Positions 42,121 to 51,683 of a stretch of DNA of 64,000 nt are shown in pieces; positions within the stretch are counted from its first letter, which is position 1, and the number at the start of each line of letters is the position of its first letter. The DNA comes from Cloacimonetes bacterium UBA5614. Its GTDB lineage: Bacteria; Cloacimonadota; Cloacimonadia; Cloacimonadales; Cloacimonadaceae. Made by a program: the position numbers and the translations under genes. The DNA is taken from NCBI GenBank assembly GCA_002424605.1, contig DIKQ01000001.1:1-64000 (forward strand). The letters run 5' to 3'. The notes under the pieces are model-generated. The model saw only the letters and a list, made by a program, of their open reading frames with translations. It made no database searches and had not been told where the DNA came from.

Positions 42121-43932
42121 ATGAAAAAGTTAACAGCAAGCGCTCCACTTGTCCTCATGCTTGTGTTATTTATGAATCTGAATGCCCAGGCAAGAGGCAG
42201 CAGGCAGGAACAGCCGGCTCAGGAGCAGAAGCCCGCCTCTACTGAGACCAGCAAAGTTGCTGAGCCCGAAAAGGAACAGCCGGCTCAGGCAGTTAGAACT
42301 ACCTCTGCCCCTGCAGTCAGGCAGCAGCAGACCCAAACCACAAAAGAATCTCCCGCTCAACCTACCCGGCAGGAAGCTGTCAGGACCAATGCCCGTGAGA
42401 CCGCCCAGCCAGTACGCGAACAAAGGCAAACCACCGTAAACACCAGAACAGATAGCTATTCCCGCGAGCCGGCAGAGCCGGTTTCCCGGCCCAAACACCA
42501 GGAACCCGTCAGAACGCAAAGAGAAGAGCCGGAAGCATACCGTCCTGCTCAGACACCCACGCAGAGACCTGCCCAGACCAGCACCAGACCAGGCAATCAA
42601 ACCCAAAGGGAACCTCAGGTTAATACCGAACCCAGCCGACCCGCACAAACCGTAACACCGGCTCAGCGACCTGCCCAGCAGGAAAATACCAAACCCCGGC
42701 AGACGGAATTGGAACGGCAAGTACAGCAGGACAGAGACGAGCTTTCCCAAAAGGAACGCAATGCCCTGAGGGAAAGGTACATCCTTCAGCAGAAAGAACG
42801 CACCGGCCAGATAGCGCCCAGCCGTCCTGAAAGAGTGGAAAAGGAAAGAGCCGTACAGCCGGAAAGACCGGACAACAGCAGAACCGAAAGGGAAAACTCC
42901 CTCCAGCCTTCACGCCCGGAAACCGTTAATCCCCAAAAGGATGCTCCCGCACACTCCCAGACCCAGAAACCCAGTCAGGCACAGAGCGAACGCCCTGGTC
43001 CGGTTTCTGATGAAAAGCCCCTCCAGCAGATGCGCAGCCAGGATGAGAAACCTTCCGAAGGCGACCTCGGACGCTCACGCGGCATAGAAGTAGTTAATGA
43101 TGAGACAAACAGGAGAGGCCGTCCCGACACCTATCAGTATCCGTATTCTCATATTCAGCCGCCTGCCAATCCCGTTTGGTATGACCAGCCGCCCATCAAC
43201 GACTATGTGGAATCACCCCGGCATGGCGGTGGTCACGGATATGGCAATAACCATTATTACGACCATCACCGCTGGCACCGCTATCATAGTTACCGCCCCT
43301 GGTATTGGACCAATTACTACGGCTGGAACTGGTACACTCCGCCCCATCGCTGGAACTGGAACATCACCATCAACTTCTGGAACTGGTACACTCCCCCCTG
43401 CGGATGGAACTGGAACCGCACCTACTATGTGTTCGGATATTATGACCACCCCTATTCCTACAACTGGTATCCTGCCACCTACTGGCATGTCTATCCGGTC
43501 ACAACCTTTAGCTACACTTTTGACGAGGACTACAGGGAATACAGGGGATTTTTGCTTAACAACGACTGGGATTACAATCAGAATAGCTCGCTCAGCACCC
43601 ATTATAACATCCATCCCAATGAATATGACGACATCCATCTTTACACCACTGCCTGTCCCGACGATGGCTATGGCGTAATGATCCGCAAGACCAGCGGCAG
43701 ATTTGCCTACTATCATTTTGATGACTACGGAAACCGTCTGGCAAGGCAATTGCTCAGGCGTCAAAGGGGAAATCCCCGCAAAGTATATGTGGAAGTCAGG
43801 GGTTATGTGAATCATGACAACCACACCATCAGCGTAACGTCGCTCCGGCGGGTTAAGTGGCAGCCGCGCTCCTATGTGGCAGTCACCATCTTTCCCCGCT
43901 GGTATTACAACCGTCCCCACTACTGGGGTTAA
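42121..43932 (+). CDS. Large disordered secreted protein with W/Y-rich segment and C-terminal unnamed domain
   Basis: A 603-residue product with a signal peptide (APLVLMLVLFMNLNAQA). Residues 25 to about 330 are a low-complexity Gln/Pro/Arg/Glu/Thr-rich region. Residues from about 340 to 460 are Trp/Tyr/His/Asn-rich with near-repeats (GWNWYTPPHRWNWN, FWNWYTPPCGWNWN). The last 130 residues match the domain of the preceding gene (YRGFLLNNDWD, GYGVMIRKTSG, AYYHFDDYGNRLARQLL, VYVEVRGYVN). It is probably exported; a role as a cell-envelope or matrix protein is inferred from composition. Separated from its paralogue by a terminator, then ended by another. Confidence 0.85.
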   Translation: MKKLTASAPLVLMLVLFMNLNAQARGSRQEQPAQEQKPASTETSKVAEPEKEQPAQAVRTTSAPAVRQQQTQTTKESPAQPTRQEAVRTNARETAQPVREQRQTTVNTRTDSYSREPAEPVSRPKHQEPVRTQREEPEAYRPAQTPTQRPAQTSTRPGNQTQREPQVNTEPSRPAQTVTPAQRPAQQENTKPRQTELERQVQQDRDELSQKERNALRERYILQQKERTGQIAPSRPERVEKERAVQPERPDNSRTERENSLQPSRPETVNPQKDAPAHSQTQKPSQAQSERPGPVSDEKPLQQMRSQDEKPSEGDLGRSRGIEVVNDETNRRGRPDTYQYPYSHIQPPANPVWYDQPPINDYVESPRHGGGHGYGNNHYYDHHRWHRYHSYRPWYWTNYYGWNWYTPPHRWNWNITINFWNWYTPPCGWNWNRTYYVFGYYDHPYSYNWYPATYWHVYPVTTFSYTFDEDYREYRGFLLNNDWDYNQNSSLSTHYNIHPNEYDDIHLYTTACPDDGYGVMIRKTSGRFAYYHFDDYGNRLARQLLRRQRGNPRKVYVEVRGYVNHDNHTISVTSLRRVKWQPRSYVAVTIFPRWYYNRPHYWG

Positions 43933-43955
43933 TTCTCCCAAACACATACGACCAT

Positions 43956-43982
43956 GGCCGGCGCTCTGCCGGCCTTTTTTTT
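43956..43982 (+). terminator. Rho-independent terminator
   Basis: Perfect 7-bp stem GGCCGGC/GCCGGCC (43956-43962 with 43968-43974), a 5-nt loop and eight T, 24 bases after the stop at 43932. Confidence 0.92.
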
Positions 43983-44037
43983 GCCCAATTCCCTCGGTCT
44001 TTCCACCTCCAGGTTTCCTGCCATGGGAAGAATTTAT

Positions 44038-44066
44038 TTGACACAATTATTCATTAATTTTAGTTT
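44038..44066 (+). promoter_or_regulatory. Putative promoter of the prolyl oligopeptidase gene
   Basis: TTGACA (44038-44043), 17 nt, then TAGTTT (44061-44066), 66 bases before the ATG at 44132. Confidence 0.5.
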
Positions 44067-44131
44067 CCACGCAATGAACCAATGAGCAAAATAACTCCCG
44101 GTGTATGAACCGGAACAGGGCAGGAAAAAGC

Positions 44132-46168
44132 ATGAAATATCCGCACACCAGAAAAGACAATATCGTTGAAGAGCATTTCGGCGTAAAAATCAGCGACCCC
44201 TACCGCTGGCTGGAAGATGACAATTCACCCGAGACCATTGAATGGATTAAGGAACAGCAACGTCTGACCGAGCAGGTTTTGAACGAAAATCCGGACCGTG
44301 CCGGCTTTCTGGCACGCTTGCAGGAATTAGCCGATTACCCCAAGCAGAGCTGTCCCATCAGGCGCGGTGACTGGTATTACTATGCCAAAAACGACGGTCT
44401 GCAAAACCAGTGGGTTACCTACCGCAGAAAAGGTCTGCAAGGCGAAGAAGAGCTGTTCTTTGACCCCAACATCCTGTCTGAGGACGGGACCACCACAGCG
44501 CATATTGCGGGGAATTCCAAGGATTTCCGTTATTTTACCTACAGGGTTTCCAAATCCGGAAGCGATGCCTGTGATTTATGGACTATGGACACCGAAACCA
44601 AAACCTGGCTGGAGGATAAACTGACCGACCTGCGTCACTCCGGCGCTGCCTGGTACAAGGACGGCTTTTTTTACAGCCGTTATGACGGCAGGCAGGATTA
44701 CCAGCAGCAGAACAAAAACCAAAAGATATACTATCATCAGTTGGGCCAGCCGATGGAAAATGATAAACTGATTTATGAAGACCCGGAAAACCCTCTCAGA
44801 TACAACCATCCCTATATTATAGAGGGCTGCAGGATGCTGTTTATCGTTTCTTCCCAAGGGTCCTCCGGCAACAGCATCCTCTACAGACCCCTCGAGGACG
44901 AATCCGCTGAATTCCAATGCCTGTTCGAAGGATTTGACTATCATGGTTATCCCTTGGATTCCTTTGATGACGGCTATGTCTATTTCTCCACCAATAAGCA
45001 CGCCAAGAACTTCCGTCTGATGAAAGTGGATTTGGCACATCCCGAGGAAGAAAACTGGGTGGAAATCATCCCGGAACGTGACTATCCCCTAGAGGACATA
45101 ACCCCTGCCGATGGTAAGCTGATTGCCATCTACATCAAGGATGTCCAAAGCAAGATAGAGGTCATGGACAAGGACGGCAAGTTCCTGTATGGCATTGAAT
45201 TGCCCTATCAGGGGAATGCCTATTTTGCCTTAGCGAAAAAGGACTACAAAGAGGGCTTTTTCGGCTTTTCATCCTACACCCGGCCCGACGAGATTTTTCA
45301 TTATAATATAGCTGAAAACCGGCTCAGTTTTTACCATCGCGACCCTGTGAAGGCGGATGTGCAGGACCTGGTTTCCGAGCAGGTTTTCTATAAATCCAAG
45401 GACGGCACTGCCATACCCATGACCCTGCTGTATAAGAAAGGCATCAGAAAGGACGGCAACCTGCCGGTTTTACTCAACGGCTACGGCGGGTTTCTGATTG
45501 CCAGGATGCCCTATTTCAGCACCAGTAATATTGCTTTGCTGGAAAAAGGCTTTGTCATGGCAATCGCCAATCTGCGCGGAGGCGGCGAGTACGGTGAGAA
45601 GTGGCACGAAGCAGGCAAACTGCTCAATAAACAGAACGTGTTTGACGACTTCATCTCCGCAGCGGAATACCTGATAAAAGAGGGCTACACCAATCCCGGC
45701 AAACTGGCAATCATGGGTGGTTCCAACGGCGGTCTGCTCGTCGGCGCCTGCATCAACCAGCGTCCGGAATTATTCAGAGCGGCGGTTTGCATGATGGGAG
45801 TGCTGGATATGCTCCGCTTCCACAAATTCACCTGCGGTTGGGGCTGGATGGTGGAATATGGCAATCCTGAGGAGGAAATTCATTTCAACAATATCCTGAA
45901 ATATTCTCCTTTGCATAACATAAAAGAAGGGGTTCGCTATCCTGCCAACCTGATTACCACCGCTGACCATGACGACAGGGTGGTTCCGGCCCATTCCTTT
46001 AAATTTGCGGCAGCTATGCAGGATAAGGTGAATCAGGACAATCCCGTGCTGTTATATACAGAGTTCCAGTCCTCCCACGGACCCAGCAACCTGAATAAAA
46101 GTCTCAAGCTATTTGCCGACTCCTATGCCTTTATCTGCAAATATCTGGGAGTGCCGGCATCCAACTGA
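44132..46168 (+). CDS. Prolyl oligopeptidase (S9A)
   Basis: The start at 44132 has AGGAAA about six bases upstream; an ATG at 44105 lacks it. The 678-residue cytoplasmic serine peptidase cleaves after proline in short peptides. The N-terminal signature DPYRWLEDD opens the beta-propeller. The C-terminal alpha/beta-hydrolase domain has the nucleophile motif GGSNGG (S531), DHDDRV carrying the acid and SSHG carrying the histidine. The RGGGEYGEKWHEAG segment is also typical. No signal peptide. It fits a peptide-fermenting lifestyle. Confidence 0.94.
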   Translation: MKYPHTRKDNIVEEHFGVKISDPYRWLEDDNSPETIEWIKEQQRLTEQVLNENPDRAGFLARLQELADYPKQSCPIRRGDWYYYAKNDGLQNQWVTYRRKGLQGEEELFFDPNILSEDGTTTAHIAGNSKDFRYFTYRVSKSGSDACDLWTMDTETKTWLEDKLTDLRHSGAAWYKDGFFYSRYDGRQDYQQQNKNQKIYYHQLGQPMENDKLIYEDPENPLRYNHPYIIEGCRMLFIVSSQGSSGNSILYRPLEDESAEFQCLFEGFDYHGYPLDSFDDGYVYFSTNKHAKNFRLMKVDLAHPEEENWVEIIPERDYPLEDITPADGKLIAIYIKDVQSKIEVMDKDGKFLYGIELPYQGNAYFALAKKDYKEGFFGFSSYTRPDEIFHYNIAENRLSFYHRDPVKADVQDLVSEQVFYKSKDGTAIPMTLLYKKGIRKDGNLPVLLNGYGGFLIARMPYFSTSNIALLEKGFVMAIANLRGGGEYGEKWHEAGKLLNKQNVFDDFISAAEYLIKEGYTNPGKLAIMGGSNGGLLVGACINQRPELFRAAVCMMGVLDMLRFHKFTCGWGWMVEYGNPEEEIHFNNILKYSPLHNIKEGVRYPANLITTADHDDRVVPAHSFKFAAAMQDKVNQDNPVLLYTEFQSSHGPSNLNKSLKLFADSYAFICKYLGVPASN

Positions 46169-46200
46169 TACCAACCCATCCCTGAAATCTTCCTTGCTTG

Positions 46201-46256
46201 CCACCTGGGGTCCTCCTGGGGTCCACCTGGGGTAAGCCCACGAGGACCCCGGGTGG
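46201..46256. repeat. 11-bp-unit repeat element, intergenic copy
   Basis: Three tandem 11-bp units (ACCTGGGGTCC 46203, TCCTGGGGTCC 46214, ACCTGGGGTAA 46225), then GCCCACGA and one inverted unit GGACCCCGGGT (46244). It lies between convergent genes. The 54 bases from 46203 match 50 of 54 bases of the copy inside the permease gene at 52672. Confidence 0.9.
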
Positions 46257-46279
46257 TTGGCAGGGAACAAGAGGGAAAG

Positions 46280-49048
46280 TCAGACGGAGAATGTCTCCCG
46301 CATTTGACGGGAAAAGCGGATTATCTCAGCAGGGTTGTATCCTTTGTGGAAGTTCAGGACAAAGCGGAAAGTCACTTCGCCGGACTGGTCTGCCTTGTAA
46401 TTGGTATGCCAGTAGTTGTTCATTACATATGCGTAAAAACGGGTGGACGGCTCCAGATGCTCCAGCCAGGGCAGTTCTGCCGTGATACCGCCGATTTCTA
46501 CCAATGGATTGTCAATCAGGCAGACGGAAACGCCCCACGCGGAGCTGGAGATATCAACCACTCCGGTGGGACAGAAGAAGTTTTTGCAGGCACCCGGCAA
46601 CTGGTCTTTTTCCGGCTCAAGCATCACCCCTGCGCAGTCATAACGCAGTACTCCATTTTCCACAGTAAAAGGAAAGGCAAGGTGAACGCTTTCCTTGCTC
46701 CGGACAGCTATTTTATCCAGTTTTACGCTGATTTCCATCCGCTCTATGTTATGGTAAATCCTGTAGGTGATTTCCATGCCGTTAAGCCCCACCGCCTCGC
46801 CTGCGAGGACAATCTCCTCAAAGGAATTTCCGGAACTGTGCCGGGCAGAAGTCCTGGCAGTTACAGTCAGCAGGTTTTCCCGGTCCGTGCCCTGCATATA
46901 TAGGTACTGCATCAGCTTTGACCCCGGCACGAGCAAATCAGTATTCAGGCCTTTGTGGAAAAGACCGCTGACCGCACAGTCGTTTTCAGTAAAGGTCATA
47001 CGGAGCCAGTCATTTTCATAGGTGGCAAAGCCTTCGGACAAAGGGGACAAATCAGCAGACGCTACCGGAGGCGTCATCGACGGTTTTCCGGAAGCGGGAA
47101 ACTCAGCCAGAAGCTCGCGGGAAAGCCTGTCTGCATCCACAGCAAGCTGCCGCTTGAACTCCCATTGGGAAATCACCTCCGGCAGGTCTGGCTCGCTGAC
47201 GCTGTTCCAGGCGCCCCAGGTATGCTCGTCAAACAGAATCACCTTTTGCCAGGCAGCGCTGAGCTTGTCATTTTGCCGCGAATCGGGACGGAGCTTTATG
47301 AAGAGTTTTTCTGCTAGTATCAGCCGGTCGGCGGCATTGCGGTTCAGCCTGGTTTCCAGGGCTGTGGAAGCTGCACCGTCCTCCCAGTAGCCCGTGAGGT
47401 CGCCTTTGAGCGTGGGTAGCTGGGTTCCATATTTCTCTTCAAAGGCATGGAAAAACATCTGATGGGTGGCTATGATGAATCTGGGTGAGGTGAAATCAGA
47501 GTTCCAGCTTCTGACAAAGTCCGGCAGGGATTCATCCGGGGTGCCATTGTCTCCGCCTATCGTATAGGCAAGTGGAACCATATCATAGGGATAATCGTCA
47601 TCCTGCAGTTGCTGAACATATCTGAGGGCTTTTTTCAAGCCATGAGCTGACAATCTCTCGCGGTGAAACATGGCGTAGCCAGCCTTGAAAATCCAGGTGA
47701 GCACCTTTTCCGCGCCTGACGGGGATTCCCAGTAAAAGGGCTTATCCCCCAGCTTGTAGATGTGCCCCACCCGGTCTCCGTTGTTCGGGGCTATCGCAAA
47801 ATAGCGCACTCCCGCGTCATGCATGGCTTTGACCAATCCCCAGACGAAGCCGGGTATGTCGGTCACAGCCGCAGTATCAATCACTACGCCTGTTTTTTCC
47901 GTTACTTTCCTGGCAAAATCCAGATGGTGAGCCAGTTCGGCATCGTTGCAGAGCCCCGAAAGCAAATTGTTGTGCAGGGCGTTCAGTCCTAAGTGCCCTG
48001 ATTTTAATGTATCTGTGAAATCTTGTTTTTGCATGGCAGATGCCTGCTCCAGCCAGGTTTCCAAAGCCCAGATTACCTCCAGGTTCCAGCGCGCCTGAGA
48101 TTCATAAGGAAAGGGCAGGGTTCTCTGCGTTTCACTGATTGCAGCATCTATATTGGCACACTGCCTGGCGCGGACGTTTTCCTGCAGGTCTGTGTAGCCG
48201 ATGTCATTGTGAGAAAAAGGCAAAATGTAGACGCTGCGGGGCTTCACGGGTGTCAGGCTTACTTCCAGGGAACGGACCTGCTCTCCATTCATAATGAAAT
48301 CCACCTTGAGGGAGGATTCCGTCTCAACGGCCGGAACTCCCAGCCGGAAGGTATTTGCGCCTGATTTCAGGTCATTCATGGTAAGTTTTTCCATTCTGCT
48401 TTCCAACAGCAGACCGCAATTGCCAAACAAGTTGTCATAAGTGATTTTCAGGATTTGCGCCGGCTGTCCGTTTATGGTTTTTAACACGGGCTCCGGCACT
48501 ACGGAAGGGAACTGGGAGATAGGATAACAGAATACCATAAACCAGTCTTCGCTGTCAGCGTCTTCTCCTGCTATGGAAAGGGTGATTCCGGTGCGGGGAT
48601 AGGACAATCTGTCCTGCAGGGTAAGATATATGAATCCGAAGTGGTCGTTAAACTGGTCACTCCATTGACGCTCAAACTTCATGCGGGTGCCTTCGTGACC
48701 CCTTATCTGGAAGAAGGGTATTTCACCCTCTGCTGGCGTCGTGAAGCTGAGCAGTTCCTCGTTCTCTGCAGATAATCTGAAGGTGTGATTTCCGCCTTTG
48801 CTGCCTGCCATGGCTGCCAGGAATACAAAGGTAAGCTCGCCGGAACGATGCATCGGCAAGGGTCCGGACTTCCAGCTTATTTGGCTGCATGATTTATCTG
48901 CCCTGGCTATAAGTGCTTCACCCGCCCCGGGATGATGTGAGTGGTAATCAAGGGTTTTGCCTGAAATCGCTTCTCCGAAGCCGCTTACCAGGTATCTCCT
49001 GCTGCCTTCGCCATGTTTGATGTGAATCCTTACGCCTTTGTTGTCCAT
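46280..49048 (-). CDS. GH38-type alpha-mannosidase-like glycoside hydrolase
   Basis: A 922-residue protein without signal peptide. GGGAG lies seven bases before the ATG. The catalytic region begins near residue 275 with FSHNDIGYTDLQ (H280, D282 as probable metal ligands) and carries TDIPGFVWGLV with D397 as the likely nucleophile, in a divergent GH38 pattern. The N-terminal 270 residues are a beta-rich extra region, and the C-terminal half has the mannosidase beta-sandwich. It faces away from the transporter operon, sharing a 135-base divergent promoter region, so it probably belongs to the same glycan-use locus. Confidence 0.8.
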   Translation of the reverse strand: MDNKGVRIHIKHGEGSRRYLVSGFGEAISGKTLDYHSHHPGAGEALIARADKSCSQISWKSGPLPMHRSGELTFVFLAAMAGSKGGNHTFRLSAENEELLSFTTPAEGEIPFFQIRGHEGTRMKFERQWSDQFNDHFGFIYLTLQDRLSYPRTGITLSIAGEDADSEDWFMVFCYPISQFPSVVPEPVLKTINGQPAQILKITYDNLFGNCGLLLESRMEKLTMNDLKSGANTFRLGVPAVETESSLKVDFIMNGEQVRSLEVSLTPVKPRSVYILPFSHNDIGYTDLQENVRARQCANIDAAISETQRTLPFPYESQARWNLEVIWALETWLEQASAMQKQDFTDTLKSGHLGLNALHNNLLSGLCNDAELAHHLDFARKVTEKTGVVIDTAAVTDIPGFVWGLVKAMHDAGVRYFAIAPNNGDRVGHIYKLGDKPFYWESPSGAEKVLTWIFKAGYAMFHRERLSAHGLKKALRYVQQLQDDDYPYDMVPLAYTIGGDNGTPDESLPDFVRSWNSDFTSPRFIIATHQMFFHAFEEKYGTQLPTLKGDLTGYWEDGAASTALETRLNRNAADRLILAEKLFIKLRPDSRQNDKLSAAWQKVILFDEHTWGAWNSVSEPDLPEVISQWEFKRQLAVDADRLSRELLAEFPASGKPSMTPPVASADLSPLSEGFATYENDWLRMTFTENDCAVSGLFHKGLNTDLLVPGSKLMQYLYMQGTDRENLLTVTARTSARHSSGNSFEEIVLAGEAVGLNGMEITYRIYHNIERMEISVKLDKIAVRSKESVHLAFPFTVENGVLRYDCAGVMLEPEKDQLPGACKNFFCPTGVVDISSSAWGVSVCLIDNPLVEIGGITAELPWLEHLEPSTRFYAYVMNNYWHTNYKADQSGEVTFRFVLNFHKGYNPAEIIRFSRQMRETFSV

Positions 49049-49069
49049 CTTGCGCTCCCGTGACCCTTT

Positions 49070-49102
49070 TTGTTATTTTCCTTATTCCCGTATTTCTGTC
49101 AA
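49070..49102 (-). promoter_or_regulatory. Putative promoter of the minus-strand GH38-type gene
   Basis: On the minus strand TTGACA (49097-49102), 21 nt, then TAACAA (49070-49075), about 22 bases before the ATG at 49048. Confidence 0.4.
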
Positions 49103-49148
49103 GCAAGGTTTTAGGTTTATTCAGGTTCGATTGTTCTGCAATATTGAC

Positions 49149-49181
49149 TTGACAAAATCAGACAACTGCAAGCGTTATTTG
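49149..49181 (+). promoter_or_regulatory. Putative promoter of the glycan-uptake operon
   Basis: TTGACA (49149-49154) with TATTTG after 21 nt. The -10 ends only four bases before the chosen ATG at 49185, which would make the transcript nearly leaderless; either the -10 or the start codon could be different. Confidence 0.35.
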
Positions 49182-49184
49182 AAA

Positions 49185-51647
49185 ATGCATATAAGGTTAT
49201 TTGCTAAGCTTTTGGCAGTATTGCTCCTCCTTGGATTCAGCTGTTCAGACCCCCTGGAAGCAGCTGATGACAAGGTCATCCTGAAAGTTTTTGAGCTGCC
49301 GGACGTTCGCAAGACCGATGCCTATACAAAAGCCAACCTGGCTGTAATAGATGCCTTTCGTCAGAAACATCCCTATATTGAGCTCAGGGCTTACAGCGGT
49401 ATCATGATTGAAGGCATGGACCTCGATGCCGGTCCTCTCATGGCAATCGCCGGGGGTGTTGCTCCCGATATCCTGTATGTGAACTTCCGCCAGTCCGATA
49501 CCTATATCCAGAACAACTTCCTCTATCCCTTGGACAGTTTTCTGGCAAAGCAGGATGCAGAGGAAATCGGCCTGCGGGTGGAACAGCCCGTTTGGCAGGT
49601 AATCCGGCGTAAAAAGATAGGTGAAGCAAGCGAGCAGGTATGGGCGCTTCCCTACGAAACGCTTGTGCGGGTGCTGATGTACCGCAAGGATGTCTTCCGC
49701 AGGGCAGGTCTGGACCCGGAACGCCCTCCCCGTAACTGGCAGGAATATTACGAGTATGCCAGACGGCTGACAGTCCCCTCTGAGGGCGCTTATGGAACCA
49801 TCCTGGCTTCAGGTCCGCAAGCAGCCTATGACTGGATACAGTTTCTCTGGGCTGCGGGCGGAGATGCCGTTCGCTTCAATCCCGAAACGGAGGAATGGTA
49901 TGCCAGCTTTGCTGACGAGGCAGGCGTCCAGGCGATGGAGTTTTACCTGAAGCTTGCCGCTACCAAATGGAAAGACAGCGAGGGGAAACCCCAGACCGGC
50001 TTTGCCATACGCGAGGGCGAATGGGGATACATGTGGCAGGAAGGCAAAATCGGGATGAGAATGGACTACCTCAGCCAGCAGAACATGGGCGGTAACTATG
50101 ACCCCAACCTTTTCGGCTTTGCTCCCAGTCCTGATGGTCCCAGCGGGCATGGAGGCAGTGAAATCAACTGCCGTATGATGGGCATCTTTTCCGGAGCCGG
50201 GGAGACCAACAACTCCGGCCTGGGAAACCGTGACCCGCAAGCCGTGAAGCAGGCCGCCTGGGACTTCATCTGGTTTTACGACAGCGAGGAAGCGCGCCAG
50301 ATACGGATGAAAATCATGGTGGATGCCGGTTATGGCAGGATGCAGAATCCGGTTCTGCTAAAGAGATACGGCTATGAGGAATACCTGAAGTTCGCCCCGG
50401 TGGGCTGGATGGAGACCTTTGAGCATGCCCTGAAGTATGGCAAGCCAGAGCCCTTCGGCAACAACTGCCAGAAAGTATATGAATTCATGACCTATCCGCT
50501 GGAGCAACTGCTGACGCTGGATTTGGCAGGCAAGCTCGGCAGCACAGACGAGGAGCGCCGGACAAAAATCCGAGCCATCCTGCAGGCGGGAGAAAAACGC
50601 ACCAACGAACAGATGATAGGCCGGCTGGACCCCAAGGTCAGGGCTTTCCGCGAACGCTTTGCCATGCTGGCTGCCGCGCTTATCCTGCTGGCTTTCAGCT
50701 TCACAATCTGGAAGGTCTGGAAACTGCTGACCCCTCAATACATGGTGCAGACACAGATGAGCACCAATTACCGGATGTGGGTGATTCTGCTGCTGGCGCC
50801 GGCAGTGCTGACCATCGTTATCTGGAAATACCTGCCGATGGTGACAGGCAGCCTGATGGCATTCCGGGATTACCACATTGTGGGAGCCAGCCCCTGGATT
50901 GGCTTCAGCAACTTTGCGGAAGTGCTGTTTGACTCCACCTGGTGGGCAAGCGTCGGCAGAACGCTCTATTATATGTTCCTGGCCCTTTCGCTGGGATTCA
51001 TACCGCCCATCCTTCTTGCAATCCTCCTGCAGGAGGTCTCCCGCGGCAAAGTAATCTACCGCGTGATTTACTACCTGCCTGCCGTTATCAGCGGCATTAT
51101 TGTGATTTATCTCTGGAAACTGCTCTACAATCCTTCTGACATCGGCGGTTTCAACCAGATTCTGACCTCGCTGGGACTGCCCAAAAGCATGTGGATAAAA
51201 GACGAGAAACTGGCAATGCTCTGCGTGATATTGCCCACAGTCTGGGCAGGGATGGGACCCGGAAGTCTAATCTATCTGGCAGCGCTAAAGAACATCCCTA
51301 ACGAGCTGTATGAAGCTGCCGACATCGACGGTGCGGGCTTCCTCGGCAAAATCCGCTTCATCGTTCTGCCCCGCCTCAAAGCCCTGATAATCATCCAGTT
51401 CATCGCCGCCTTTATCGTGGCAGCCCAGAGCAGCGACTTTATCCTTGTAATGACCTTCGGAGGTCCCAACGAAGCCACCCGGGTGGCGGACCTGCTTATC
51501 TTTGAAAAGGCATATCTCTATCTCCGTTTCGGACTTGCCACCACAATGGCGTGGATTCTCAGTTTACTGCTGATGGGTTTCACCGTCATTCAGATTAAAT
51601 ACCTCAGCAAAATGGAATTTAAGGCAGCAAAGCGCGATGATGAATAA
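49185..51647 (+). CDS. Fused ABC sugar-binding protein and MalF-type permease
   Basis: About 820 residues. The start at 49185 (MHIRLF) is chosen for the signal sequence; no Shine-Dalgarno is visible. Residues about 30-480 form an extracellular solute-binding protein of the family-1 sugar type (AIAGGVAPDILYVNF, DSFLAKQDAEEIG, EEGKIGMRMDYLSQ-like region). A transmembrane segment lies near 492-514, then from about 535 a permease with six or so helices and the ABC-contact EAA loop ELYEAADIDGAGFLGKIRF. Binding protein and permease are normally separate; here they are one chain. It is the first gene of the uptake operon and imports oligosaccharides together with the next gene product. Confidence 0.9.
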   Translation: MHIRLFAKLLAVLLLLGFSCSDPLEAADDKVILKVFELPDVRKTDAYTKANLAVIDAFRQKHPYIELRAYSGIMIEGMDLDAGPLMAIAGGVAPDILYVNFRQSDTYIQNNFLYPLDSFLAKQDAEEIGLRVEQPVWQVIRRKKIGEASEQVWALPYETLVRVLMYRKDVFRRAGLDPERPPRNWQEYYEYARRLTVPSEGAYGTILASGPQAAYDWIQFLWAAGGDAVRFNPETEEWYASFADEAGVQAMEFYLKLAATKWKDSEGKPQTGFAIREGEWGYMWQEGKIGMRMDYLSQQNMGGNYDPNLFGFAPSPDGPSGHGGSEINCRMMGIFSGAGETNNSGLGNRDPQAVKQAAWDFIWFYDSEEARQIRMKIMVDAGYGRMQNPVLLKRYGYEEYLKFAPVGWMETFEHALKYGKPEPFGNNCQKVYEFMTYPLEQLLTLDLAGKLGSTDEERRTKIRAILQAGEKRTNEQMIGRLDPKVRAFRERFAMLAAALILLAFSFTIWKVWKLLTPQYMVQTQMSTNYRMWVILLLAPAVLTIVIWKYLPMVTGSLMAFRDYHIVGASPWIGFSNFAEVLFDSTWWASVGRTLYYMFLALSLGFIPPILLAILLQEVSRGKVIYRVIYYLPAVISGIIVIYLWKLLYNPSDIGGFNQILTSLGLPKSMWIKDEKLAMLCVILPTVWAGMGPGSLIYLAALKNIPNELYEAADIDGAGFLGKIRFIVLPRLKALIIIQFIAAFIVAAQSSDFILVMTFGGPNEATRVADLLIFEKAYLYLRFGLATTMAWILSLLLMGFTVIQIKYLSKMEFKAAKRDDE

Positions 51648-51683
51648 ACCACATTTATCCGTAGCCAAAATGAGGGATGCCGG

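Noticed and set aside
46201..46256. Element as terminator between convergent genes
   Set aside because: Hairpin can form, but no T-run follows on either strand, and the same sequence occurs inside a gene.
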